Positions 55,672 to 64,000 of a stretch of 64,000 nt of DNA are shown here, one piece after another; the stretch's first letter is position 1; each line of letters begins with the position of its first letter. The stretch is taken from the NCBI GenBank assembly GCA_036867785.1, contig CP145418.1, positions 1-64,000 on the forward strand, read 5' to 3'. Source of the DNA: Plasmodiophora brassicae. Taxonomy: Eukaryota; Endomyxa: Phytomyxea; Phytomyxea; Plasmodiophorida. The notes under the pieces were generated by a model. It ran no database searches. It was not told the origin of the DNA and worked only from the letters and a program-made list of their open reading frames with translations. The position numbers and the translations under genes were made by a program.

Positions 55672-57575
55672 ATGGCTGACGACAACAACAGCGACGATGA
55701 TCGGGAGCGCCGGTACCGGATGGCGATGCCGCGCCGCTCGTCGTACCAGGCCATCTCCGGGGACGACTTTCGGTCCATCCAGGACGAGAGCGCGGCGGCG
55801 GCCGGTGCGCCTCGTGGCGCGCTGATGCGTCAGGCGATGGAACTGGCCGGCCACGGCGACATGGGCGCCCTGGAGGCGCTGCTCCAGGCGAACCCGTCGT
55901 TCGACGTCGACGGCGGCAATCGGCGCGGGTGGCGCCTGATCCATATCGCGGCCGAGGCCGGCCACCTGCACCTGGTCCAGTTCCTGATCCAGGCGGGGGC
56001 CAACGCCGACCTGAAGGACGCGCGCGGCTGGTCCGCCCTGATGCTGGCGGCGTCGCGCGACCATTGCACGGTGGTACGCGCCCTGCTCCTCCATGGCGTC
56101 ACCGGGAGCGCCCACATGGCCATACGCGTGGCCGCCGCCAACGGCGCCCTGCACAGCCTGCACGCCCTGCTGGCCAGCGATGCAGGGCGCAGCGACGGGC
56201 GTCGGGCCTGCCTGTCCCGGCTCTGCCCGGTGCGACTCGCCGCCCAGCGCCAGCGCAGCGCCGCCCTGCAGGTCCTGATCATGGCCGGGTACCCGTACGA
56301 TTGCCTTCGGCCTGGCGCCCGGCGCGACCCTGCCCTGTCGGCCACGATCGAGCATGCGCGACGCGCCCGCCACGTCCTGCAACATGTACGTGCCCATGCG
56401 CCATCGTCGTTGTGTCGCTGACCCGCTGTTGTTGTTGTTGTTGCTCATGTCAGGGCGTCTCCGGGATCGTCGTGTCGGCGCTGAGCGACGAGCAGGGCGC
56501 CATGAAGGTCCACGTCGAGCTCGGGTGGCCGCAGGTCGTCGTGCGCCGGTGCCGCGGCCGTACGATGCTGATGCGGAAGCGTCGTCGGCCGGTGCTGGCC
56601 AGGTACGGGTACGACGAGTGCCTGCGGGTCATGTCGCACGACGCCCTGGTCATCAGCCAGCTGACCGTCAAGATCGACGTCGACAGCCGCATCCGGGGCG
56701 ACCATATCGCCACCGCCCTGCAGTACAGGCAGGCGTCCCTGAGCGAATCCTGGGCCATTGTCACCGAGGCGCGCTCGCTGACGCAGACGCTCAAGAACCG
56801 CCTGGGCGACCTGGTCGCTGCGCGCCGACGCAACCAACGCGACATTGTCGAGATCGTCGCCGATGTCAGCGACGGGGACCTGGTCGCCACCGAGACCCTG
56901 CTGGCGCAGCTGCAACCCCTGGTCCAGGAGCGCCTGGTGATGCGCGACGAGATCACCGCCCTGTTCCATCGGACGGAGAACGCGCGACGCTTGGCCGACA
57001 GCGTCGTCGCCGTCCTGGAGCTGACCCGGCGGCTTGCCCACGTGGAGCAGCAGCGGCCGTACGGGCCAAAGGAGCCCGACCGCAGCAATGGTGAGGTGGT
57101 CATCGGCAAGCAGGGTCGCATCCAGCGCGAGTTGCACGCCGTCTACCAGGCGCGGTTGCAGCTGGAATCCATATCGGGCACGCTCGGCAAGCTCGTCGGC
57201 AAGTTCGCCAATCCGATCGACCTGCAGATCCCGCTTGACACGACGATCGCGCCGAACGACGCTGGCGGGCGGCGACCGGCGGTGCCAGCACCACCGGCTC
57301 TGAGCGCGGGCAACGCCCGTGCACGCTCCGACGACGTCGTTTCCAGTACCGCCAAGCAATTCCAACCTGGGGCCTGCATCCGATGCGGTCAGAAGCGCGC
57401 CTCCGTTGCGCTCTCGTCGTGTCGCCATGTCGGCCTCTGCCGCGCCTGTGGCCACGACCGCCAGTCGCGATCGCGAACCCGCTGCACGCTGTGCCACAGC
57501 CAGGTCGACGACATCCTCCTGAGCGCCATTGCAGACAAACGGCCTCCCACACCCACCCAGCCACTACCTGCCTAA
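55672..57575 (+). CDS. Ankyrin-repeat RING-finger protein
   Basis: Two exons, 55672-56385 and 56454-57575, with a 68-bp intron containing a GTT repeat; phase 0; 611 residues. Residues about 55-235 hold ankyrin repeats (GWRLIHIAAEAGHLHLVQFL, GWSALMLAASRDHCTVVRAL, AIRVAAANGALHSLHALLA). A central region (SGIVVSALSDEQGAMKVHVE and a long charged helical stretch, TEARSLTQTLKNRLGDLV) is unassigned. The C-terminus is a RING-HC finger: CIRCGQKRASVALSSCRHVG, LCRACGHDRQSR, CTLCHSQVDD. This architecture (ankyrins for substrate, RING for E2) indicates an E3 ubiquitin ligase. The ATG at 55672 follows CGTC and is the first in frame. Confidence 0.88.
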
Positions 57576-57753
57576 CAAGTAATCCTGCATTAAAGTAGTA
57601 CTATTTAATTGACAACCTGGTGCGGTGTGCACAGCGCACACTGCGACTAGTGATGATCTGCAACCGCCACAGTACCACGCGATCGATCAATCTATTCAAT
57701 ACTGCATACTACAGTCGACCGCATTGCCAGTAATATCTCGAGGCGGTGTTCGC

Positions 57754-58329
57754 ATGGGGTCGGGCGACTCGCCGGACGGCGGCGATGTTATCGGGTACAT
57801 GTTCCTGGCGTTCTTCCTGTTCGTCCTGTTCCTCGGCGTCGTGGTCGTCGTCTACCGGTACTGGCGGTACCGGCGCAACAACCACCTGTTCGTGCTGTTC
57901 GACGACGCGTCGCGGTCAGTGTCGGTCGAGGTCGTCGAGGACCTCGACGCCGGCCAGGGGGTCCGTGGCGATGACGCCGACAGGGTCCACAATCATCAGG
58001 TCAGCGCCGGGGCCACCGAGGAGGACGCCCTCGCCCTGCAGCCAAAGCGCACGCGCCTGGCCCTAGCCAGTCATTTCTCGGCGCAGGCCGCCATGAGCGA
58101 GGCGACGAAGGCGGCGTCGCCAACCAGCGGACCACACGTGTACCAGCACGGGATCGTGGCCTCCGAGGCGTACATCTGGCCCAGCAAGGGAGGCAGTGCC
58201 GTACCCGTTAATGTCGAGTGGGGGCCCCAAGGGTCCCCGAGCAACAGCGCCAAACCTGGGGCCAAATCCAAGCCCTTCGACGACAGCAACGACGACAAGG
58301 AAGACGTACATATTGAAACGTTTGTCTAA
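57754..58329 (+). CDS. Small single-pass membrane protein, unknown
   Basis: 191 residues in one exon from the ATG at 57754. A 12-residue lead precedes one strong membrane segment (VIGYMFLAFFLFVLFLGVVV), then a basic stop-transfer (YRYWRYRRNNH). The remaining 140 residues are hydrophilic with no known domain and end in an acidic DDSNDDKEDVHIETFV. It looks like a type III membrane protein with a cytosolic tail. I do not recognise it. Confidence 0.7.
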   Translation: MGSGDSPDGGDVIGYMFLAFFLFVLFLGVVVVVYRYWRYRRNNHLFVLFDDASRSVSVEVVEDLDAGQGVRGDDADRVHNHQVSAGATEEDALALQPKRTRLALASHFSAQAAMSEATKAASPTSGPHVYQHGIVASEAYIWPSKGGSAVPVNVEWGPQGSPSNSAKPGAKSKPFDDSNDDKEDVHIETFV

Positions 58330-59300
58330 ACGGCAACTGGCCCTGCAACGGGTCGCCACTGTTCTTTCCATTGACCCATGCGATTATATTATTAGAGAAT
58401 GTCAACGCTGGTGGTGCTGCTGCTGCTTCTGGGACTGTTTCATGTCGCGCCCCGGCTGGTCGGCGAAGTGGTCGTTGACGGACACGGGAGCCAGGCCCGG
58501 CTGATCGTGCTCCCTGGGCGGCGGAACGCGCCGGCGTTGACCCTCGGCGTCGACCTGTTCGCCGGCTTCGCCAGCGAACCTGTCCGCGTTGTCGGCATTC
58601 GGCCAGACGCGGTCGTTCCACAACGGCGATACGGATCGCTGGACCATGCCGCCGGCCTCGTAGAACGCCATGAACGGGTCGGGTCCCCTTCTTCCCCCGC
58701 GGTCGATATCGGCGGTCGTGGGCGCTCACCTGCCTAAGCAGTCACTGGAGACGACGACGACGACAACGACGGGGACCGCCAGATATTCTATGCCAGTGAC
58801 AGTCACTGCGCCCCGGGCGTAACGTGTGCGTGCCCGGTGCGGGAGCAATCCACCCCCGCACCAGGCACCACAGGTCGGTATGGCGGCGGCCGTTGCACCG
58901 GTGGTGTTGGCGATCCCGCAGATGGACGTCATATGCCAGGCATAGAACGGACACTGGCCGCTTCCAAAGGTGCAATGGGTGCGCGCCGGGGGAGGTCCCC
59001 AGCAGGGCGCCCCCCGCCTGTTTCTGAGGCAGGTCCCAGCGCATGTGCCGCGTCGTGACCAGTCTGGGACTGTCGTCCCCAGGCACAGGCAGGGTTCGCG
59101 CCGCTGTTCATGCAGGTGCGGCTAGCCGGTCGGTTGCGTCGAACCTTGGTCCTAGACCTTCCTGCCCGCGATACAGCCACCGGGGTTGCTCGTACGTCCC
59201 GCTGGTACGTTGGGTACGATCGTTGCGTACGCGCGGCTGCTCCATACTAGCGGGCACGGGCGTCGACCGGCGAGGGCGTCCTGCGACGTCGCGCGCGCCC
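58330..59300. other. Region with uncertain small genes
   Basis: Two overlapping candidates lie at 58399-58737 on the plus strand (MSTLVVLLLLLGLFHVAPRL, a signal-peptide-like start, 112 residues) and 58402-58671 on the minus strand (MAFYEAGGMVQRSVSPLWND, rich in W, N and F as real proteins tend to be, 89 residues). At most one is likely real. The rest (58740-59300) shows no supported exon. Confidence 0.35.
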
Positions 59301-60071
59301 ATGCCGGCCCCAGCACCCGGGCCGACCCGCGATCCGTCGTCGTCGCCGACCTGGCGCCATGTCGTCATCGGCGAGCAGGCCGTCGCCGCCGCCGTCGACG
59401 TGGCCGAAACGCTGCCCGCCAAGATCGAACGGCCACGACTCGGGCCGATCGGGCGCCGCCGTCGCAAGCAGGAGGCGAGGGGTGGCGGCGCGAGCGCGTC
59501 GCCGCTCGAGGGCGAGGACGACCAGCAGCAGCAGCAGGCGCGCCATGCCCGGCGCAGCAGCGCGATCGGCGAGCCGACCCTGGAGACGATCCCGGAGGAC
59601 CACCAGCTGTCGGCCCGTGTAGCGGGACGCGGCGCCGACGCCGGCCTGCCGCACGTGCCCGCACCTGACGAGCTGATGGCGCAGCGGTCGAGCATGACGC
59701 TGTCGACCATGCTCGACACGGTCCACGCCAACCGGCGGTCGTCGCGATCGTCGACCGAGCTCCTTAACCGGATCGACGACCTGCAGCAGGCGCGGTGGAA
59801 CTCGGGCCGCCTGCACAGCTACCCGAACATCGACCTGGACGCGGCGACGGGCAGTCAGGCGCCCGTCCTTGCCACCGTCGGCGACGACGACAACGAGGAC
59901 GGCAACACGCCCGAGTACGAGCGCCTGGAGGCGCCGTCGATCTTCGCCCGCATCTTCTGCCTGCCCTGCGCCAGCTACGTCGAGCGCGCCCGCATCGTCC
60001 GCCAGCGACACAAGTACGACGCCGAGCACCTGCTGGGACGCGGCGCCGCACCCGAACCCGGACGCCAGTGA
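59301..60071 (+). CDS. Hydrophilic protein, unknown
   Basis: 256 residues from the ATG at 59301, the first in a frame open from further upstream. It is Arg/Ser-rich and largely disordered in look, with a Gln run (QQQQQ), RRSSAIGEPTLETIPEDHQL, MTLSTMLDTVHANRRSSRSS and a better folded C-terminus (YERLEAPSIFARIFCLPCAS, YVERARIVRQRHKYDAEHLL). The SS-rich basic stretches could be phosphorylation sites. No family is recognised. Confidence 0.6.
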   Translation: MPAPAPGPTRDPSSSPTWRHVVIGEQAVAAAVDVAETLPAKIERPRLGPIGRRRRKQEARGGGASASPLEGEDDQQQQQARHARRSSAIGEPTLETIPEDHQLSARVAGRGADAGLPHVPAPDELMAQRSSMTLSTMLDTVHANRRSSRSSTELLNRIDDLQQARWNSGRLHSYPNIDLDAATGSQAPVLATVGDDDNEDGNTPEYERLEAPSIFARIFCLPCASYVERARIVRQRHKYDAEHLLGRGAAPEPGRQ

Positions 60072-60287
60072 GAGGTATGCGCCCGGGCACCCCATGCCCT
60101 CAGCACAAATACACACACGTTGTCGGGACGTGCGCTGTTCCTGCTGCTGGAGGACAATGCGCCCGGGGTCGGGGGCGATGATGCGGCAGCGTCGAGGCGC
60201 GTGTCGGCGGGCGGGCGGACTACCAGGGAGGGTTCATTAACACTATGCTAGACGCGCGTTCGTGCAGCAGGACGACCGGTTGGCCCA

Positions 60288-60899
60288 TCATGACTCCTCG
60301 GCCCACTTGTTCTCGTTCCGTACGGCTTCCTCCTCCTCGGGCGTGAAATCGCTGTGCAAGCGTGGGCCCCGCGTCAGTACCCGACAGATATACGGTCGGC
60401 AATTCGCACGAGCTTACTTGACAATGTTGAACTGTTTGCGGATCTCCTCGGGGCTCTTGCCCTTCAGCATCGAGGCGACCTTGGCGCAGGTCAGGTCGAG
60501 GAGCGGCTTGATGTCCATGTAGTTGGCGGCCAGGATCAGCTCGAACAGGACGTCCTGCGGGATGTCGACATACTCGGCGTCCCACGGGTCGTCGACGACC
60601 TCGCGCATGATGGCCGACTTCAACGGCTTCTCGATCTCCTTGGACGGGTTCCCGACATGGTATCGCAGGTACTTGACGACCTTGTCGAGGATGGCGCCCT
60701 TGACGTTGGGCAGCGGGATCACGGTCTGATCCTTGTCGGACTCCAGGACGGTCTTGACCAGCTCGGACATCATGGCGACGTTCCGCTCGACCTGAATGCG
60801 CATCTTGTCCTGCGACTCGAGCGTCAGGACCTCGTCGTGCATGTCCTCGTCGAGGCCCTTGATGTCGTCGGTGGCCGACGGCCCCTGCTGTTCCCCCAT
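60288..60899 (-). CDS. SKP1: SKP1, adaptor of SCF ubiquitin ligases
   Basis: Minus strand, exons 60899-60418 and 60351-60288 with a 66-bp intron; 181 residues. The BTB/POZ-like half reads VLTLESQDKMRIQVERNVAM, VIPLPNVKGAILDKVVKYLR. The C-terminal F-box-binding half reads DVLFELILAANYMDIKPLLD, LTCAKVASMLKGKSPEEIRK, FNIVNDFTPEEEEAVRNENK, WAEES, all strongly conserved. The intron splits the Asn codon of FNIVND, and the second exon supplies DFTPEEEE. SKP1 links F-box proteins to cullin-1. The N-terminus has an extra 15-residue lead before the usual start, from the ATG at 60899. Confidence 0.97.
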
Positions 60900-61271
60900 G
60901 GCGCTGCGGCGGCTTGCTGCCTGGTCGACCGTCGAAGGGGCTGGACACACGCGGCGCGTCGACACTCGCACCGACTCACGACGCGGCGGCGCAGACTGCG
61001 CGGACCAGCGCACTACTCTCGCGCCCGTCTCGCCGCTGCCTTCCCGGCCGGTCCCGCCCCGCCCCGCCCCGCCACCACATCTACCCGGTACGACCTATAC
61101 TTTGTCAGCAGGCGGATCGACGCCCAGACAACATGATCGCAGCGAACCGCCTGTATGCATTTGCCGAACCGGACGCCTTGTGTACTACCTATGTAGTAGT
61201 GACCAACGTAGGATCCCGATCGACCTCGTCGATGTACTGCCTATGCAGTCCTGCTATATAGTCGACCGGGG

Positions 61272-61925
61272 ATGCCGCGCAAGGCCTATGTGAAGTGGAC
61301 GTCGAAGGAGACGACCATGCTGACGTTTGGCATCAATAAGTACGGGGTTGGGAGCTGGCGCGCCATCCAGGACGACCCCGTGTTCGGGCCGGCGCTGGCG
61401 ACGAAGACCAACGTGCAGCTGAAGGACAAGGCTCGCGGCATTGACAAGCGACGCGCCCGGAAAGGGTTCCCGCCTATGCCCACAAAGCGCGATCGGACGT
61501 CGACCCTGGTCGCCAATGCTATTGCCCGATCCAAGAAACGGACCAGCTCGCAGTCGTCATCAGATGTTGATGACGACGACGACGATGATGATGACGACGA
61601 CGACGATGATGATGACGACGACGACGATGATGATGGCGGCTCGAGCAGGACGAGCACTGACAGCGATGTCAGCAACAGCGACATGGAATCCGACGAGCCA
61701 ATACGAGTGCGCTCCAAGGCACGGGCCCCAGACGTACAGCAGAGCACGGACGATGACGGCGAGGATGACGACGGGTCAGATTACATCAAAGACACTGCCG
61801 AGTGGGAGCGGACGCCGGCGAAGATCAGGCAGGCAGTGGATGAGCTGGAACGAGAGAATGCTCGGTTACGTGTCGCACTGCGGGACGCTGAAGGACCGTC
61901 TGCGCTCGCCTCCGCCCCACGATGA
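61272..61925 (+). CDS. Myb-like protein with a telobox-type motif
   Basis: 217 residues in one exon. The N-terminus is a single Myb/SANT repeat: YVKWTSKETTMLTFGINKYG, VGSWRAIQDDP, then KTNVQLKDKARGIDKRRARK. The third helix sequence VQLKDKAR is close to the telobox VDLKDKWR that reads telomere repeats in TRF and plant telomere-binding proteins, though the usual Trp is Ala. A run of about 22 Asp (61567-61632, a GAC/GAT microsatellite) and a Ser/Asp-rich acidic region follow, then a predicted helix RQAVDELERENARLRVAL that could dimerise. A role at telomeres is inference. Confidence 0.75.
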   Translation: MPRKAYVKWTSKETTMLTFGINKYGVGSWRAIQDDPVFGPALATKTNVQLKDKARGIDKRRARKGFPPMPTKRDRTSTLVANAIARSKKRTSSQSSSDVDDDDDDDDDDDDDDDDDDDDDDGGSSRTSTDSDVSNSDMESDEPIRVRSKARAPDVQQSTDDDGEDDDGSDYIKDTAEWERTPAKIRQAVDELERENARLRVALRDAEGPSALASAPR

Positions 61926-62550
61926 CCCTGTCGTACTGATCGGTATCGACGGATTACACGATGACTGTAACTCGCACAGTGTATGGCATACGGTCTGGAT
62001 CAGGTCAGGAAGGCTGACCGGGAAGCGCTGGGGACATGACGACGGAGGTCTAGAATTCAACGACGCTGGCATTCCCAATGCTTCTTTGCGGATTCGCTGG
62101 ATCGCCCGCCCTCCGATCAAACTGACCCGTCCCGCTCGTGACGCTCGATCAGGTGCGATACTGTCGTTGCGGACGTGCCATCTATGGTCAAAAGCTGAGA
62201 TCTGTTTAGGCCCAGCATCGATATCTAAACTCTTTTTCGCGTGTATAAACCGGTGTCTAGTCCTGGCGCGCGCGTGTGTGGCCAGGAGACAGGAGGGCAA
62301 CCGCCACCGGTGCCGCTACGTCACGCTGCGCAACGATATTTAGAACGCGCAGAATGTCAGTCATCGTCTCATCGACCATCGTCTCCTGAAAGTACCATAA
62401 TTAGACATCAGTCCGACTGTCGCTGAACCGCGCAGATCGACGATGACTCGTCGGCGGGTGGTGATTGACTGCTGGGGCCTCACAATCGTGACACGCGGAC
62501 AAAGACGACTTCAGGAAGAACGAGCGCGAATCGTTCCAGGGTAGCACAAC
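61926..62550. other. Intergenic
   Basis: No exon is supported on either strand, though frames stay open in parts. Confidence 0.4.
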
Positions 62551-62888
62551 ATGTCGTCGAACGATGACCTGGGATTCCTGGCATGCCTGGCCTTGTGCGC
62601 CGGCACGAGTCTGTGCTGTGCCGCTGCCGCCGCGGAAGAGGCCGAGTACCAGGACATGAAGGCGAGGCACAGGACCACAGGTCACTGAGTCGCCAATGTC
62701 CTTGCCGTTCTGCAAACTGACATTGGAACGCACGTACAGTGATCCACGCGCCTCCACCTCCACAACGAGTAGTCGTTGTGCATCATCAACCCCCACCACC
62801 ACCACCAATGCAAACGGTATATGTCAACGGGGGTTACACGACGACAACGACGATGTACCAACAACAGCATCCACCGCCATACTACTGA
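62551..62888 (+). CDS. Small spliced membrane protein with Pro/Tyr/Gln tail
   Basis: Exons 62551-62680 and 62740-62888 with a 59-bp GT-AG intron; phase 1 at the junction; 92 residues. The first exon gives MSSNDDLGFLACLALCAGTS, LCCAAAAAEEAEYQDMKARH, a single Cys/Ala/Leu-rich membrane segment with a short acidic lead. The second gives VIHAPPPPQRVVVVHHQPPP, an uninterrupted proline run, MQTVYVNGGYTTTTTMYQQQ and a final HPPPYY. A Pro/Tyr/Gln-rich cytosolic tail after one membrane segment is a familiar layout of small plasma-membrane proteins, but I know no specific family. Both exons are too short to stand out as long frames; the matched phase and compositional sense support it. Confidence 0.65.
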
Positions 62889-63284
62889 ATGATGACCAGG
62901 GTACAATAAACGGAAGCGTCCGCGTTGTACTCTAGCTCTTCGGGATCTGCACGTGCTGTCGTCCTAGTTGTGTACTGCACGGCCCATGGGCCCACATCGA
63001 AGCCGCATCAAGCCGGATGTTGGCTGGCATGACCTGGTTCTTCACCATCGACGTGCATAAGGAGTTCGGAGATCTGCTCCTGGCCGGCGACGGTGCGTAC
63101 AGACCTATTTACTAGAAGCATCCAGGACACGACCCACTCTGCATTGCAATTCAAGGCGCGGATTGCGAAGGTCTTCTACCAACTACTCTATGCTACAACA
63201 TGAAGGGATTTTGAACCCGTCTCATGTTAGCAGTGAAGTCCGTGGTGTTGGCGGCGGACTCCGTGGCGGACTCCGTAGTTGGCC
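62889..63284. other. Intergenic
   Basis: A short frame at 63017-63115 (MLAGMTWFFTIDVHKEFGDL) has protein-like composition but no neighbours to join. Otherwise nothing is seen; the POL5 promoter should lie in its right part. Confidence 0.35.
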
Positions 63285-64000
63285 ATGCCGGGCCCTGCTG
63301 CTGCTTCCAACAACCACGCCGTCGTCTACCAGCGGCTCAGCTCTGCCAAGTTCGATGCCCGTAAGGCGGCCATTGCCGAGTTGCTCGATGCCTGCATCGA
63401 TCGGCAGTGCGATGTCGCGTATGCTTTGAAGCGCTTGATTCGTGGACTGTCGTCGTCGGCGCGATCCGCCCGCCAGGGCTTCGCACTGGCTCTGTCTGCC
63501 GTTCTTCAATTGGGGCCGACCATTATCACCGACGACGCCCTGTTGTCTGCTGTCAAACAGCACATGCCACGCCAGGCGCCAAACCAGAACCGCCAGGATC
63601 GCAAAGACATCATTATCGGTACGGAATCGCGTGTTGCACACTGTCATCGAATGGCACGTTCTCATTTCGTGCAGGCCGATGCTTTCTGATTCAGGCGCTC
63701 TGTAAGGGACAGCGTTTGGTGTCGGTTGCTGAGGTACTGCCGGACATCGTCAATGACCTCGTGGCGGTGTCGTCTATTGACTGGGCCGCCGAGCTAGTCC
63801 ATGCGACCCTGGCGGACCTGGCTTCGTCACCATGCTGCCCTGCATCATTGGACAAGTCGGTGATCGCCGCCCTGGCGAAATGGTCCACTGCGAACGGGTA
63901 CCTTGTGGCCAGCGCCACGTGTAACAAGAACGAGAACCATCCGGACCTTCCTGCCGTCCTGGGCGACCTGCGCCGGTACCTACCGCACCGTCACTCGGCC
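63285..64000 (+). CDS. POL5: DNA polymerase phi / MYBBP1A-like protein, 5' part
   Basis: Exons 63285-63618 and 63675 to beyond the window end, with a 56-bp intron in phase 1; the gene is cut by the window edge. The N-terminus reads VYQRLSSAKFDARKAAIAEL, then YALKRLIRGLSSSARSARQG, FALALSAVLQ, the signature start of POL5/MYBBP1A (LxRLIRGLxSxRxxARxGF). The second exon begins RCFLIQALCKGQRLVSVAEV and continues as helical-repeat sequence. In yeast and animals the protein is nucleolar and acts in rRNA transcription and ribosome assembly rather than as a true polymerase. Confidence 0.88.

Noticed and set aside
63017-63115. 33-codon frame MLAGMTWFFTIDVHK...
   Set aside because: Composition is protein-like, but no partner exon or start context could be supported.

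Overview
The window is the left end of a chromosome from a GC-rich, intron-containing eukaryotic microbe. It opens with a plant-type telomere array (CCCTAAA, i.e. TTTAGGG read outward). Host genes carry short GT-AG introns of about 50-80 bp and are packed tightly on both strands. A Tctex-type dynein light chain and a large EF-hand protein suggest a lineage that makes flagella. I cannot name the organism from sequence alone.

Layout. 1-220: telomere, first canonical and then A-rich variant repeats. 221-2150: the 3' part of a LINE-type reverse transcriptase gene that abuts the telomere repeats. 2262-8112: a subtelomeric satellite of about 2.3 kb, one divergent partial copy and two nearly identical full copies. 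8604-30974: a nest of mobile elements built inside one minus-strand gene. That gene looks like a DDE transposase with an embedded WRN/RNase D-like 3'-5' exonuclease. It is split by Copia-1 (8887-15623), a chromodomain Gypsy (18602-24266) and Copia-2 (25571-30608). Each LTR element has 5-bp target duplications and identical or nearly identical LTRs, so all three are young. Copia-1 later received a 1459-bp TIR element. Copia-1, the transposase gene and Copia-2 each received a member of a striking palindromic element family with TGTAGACC...GGTCTACA ends and 4-bp target duplications. 31379-36295: two Crypton-type tyrosine-recombinase elements in divergent orientation.

36534-64000: gene-dense host chromatin. 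In order: a RING-CH membrane E3 ligase, a large single-pass protein, a PABPN1-like RRM protein, a PH-like protein, a Tctex dynein light chain, a coiled-coil protein, GOT1, an old Gypsy-type integrase fossil with an inverted duplication, two tandem RLLG-repeat proteins (the second continuing into a long EF-hand array), RNASEH2B, an ankyrin-RING protein, several unknown proteins, SKP1, a telobox-type Myb protein, a small two-exon proline-rich membrane protein, and the start of POL5/MYBBP1A. Exon-intron structures of PABPN1, GOT1, RNASEH2B, SKP1, the coiled-coil gene, the ankyrin-RING gene, POL5 and the small membrane protein were read by eye; reading phases agree at every junction.

The most unusual items are the transposase-exonuclease gene, the palindromic element family, the RLLG-repeat/EF-hand protein with its tandem relative, and the LINE reverse transcriptase ending in telomere repeat.
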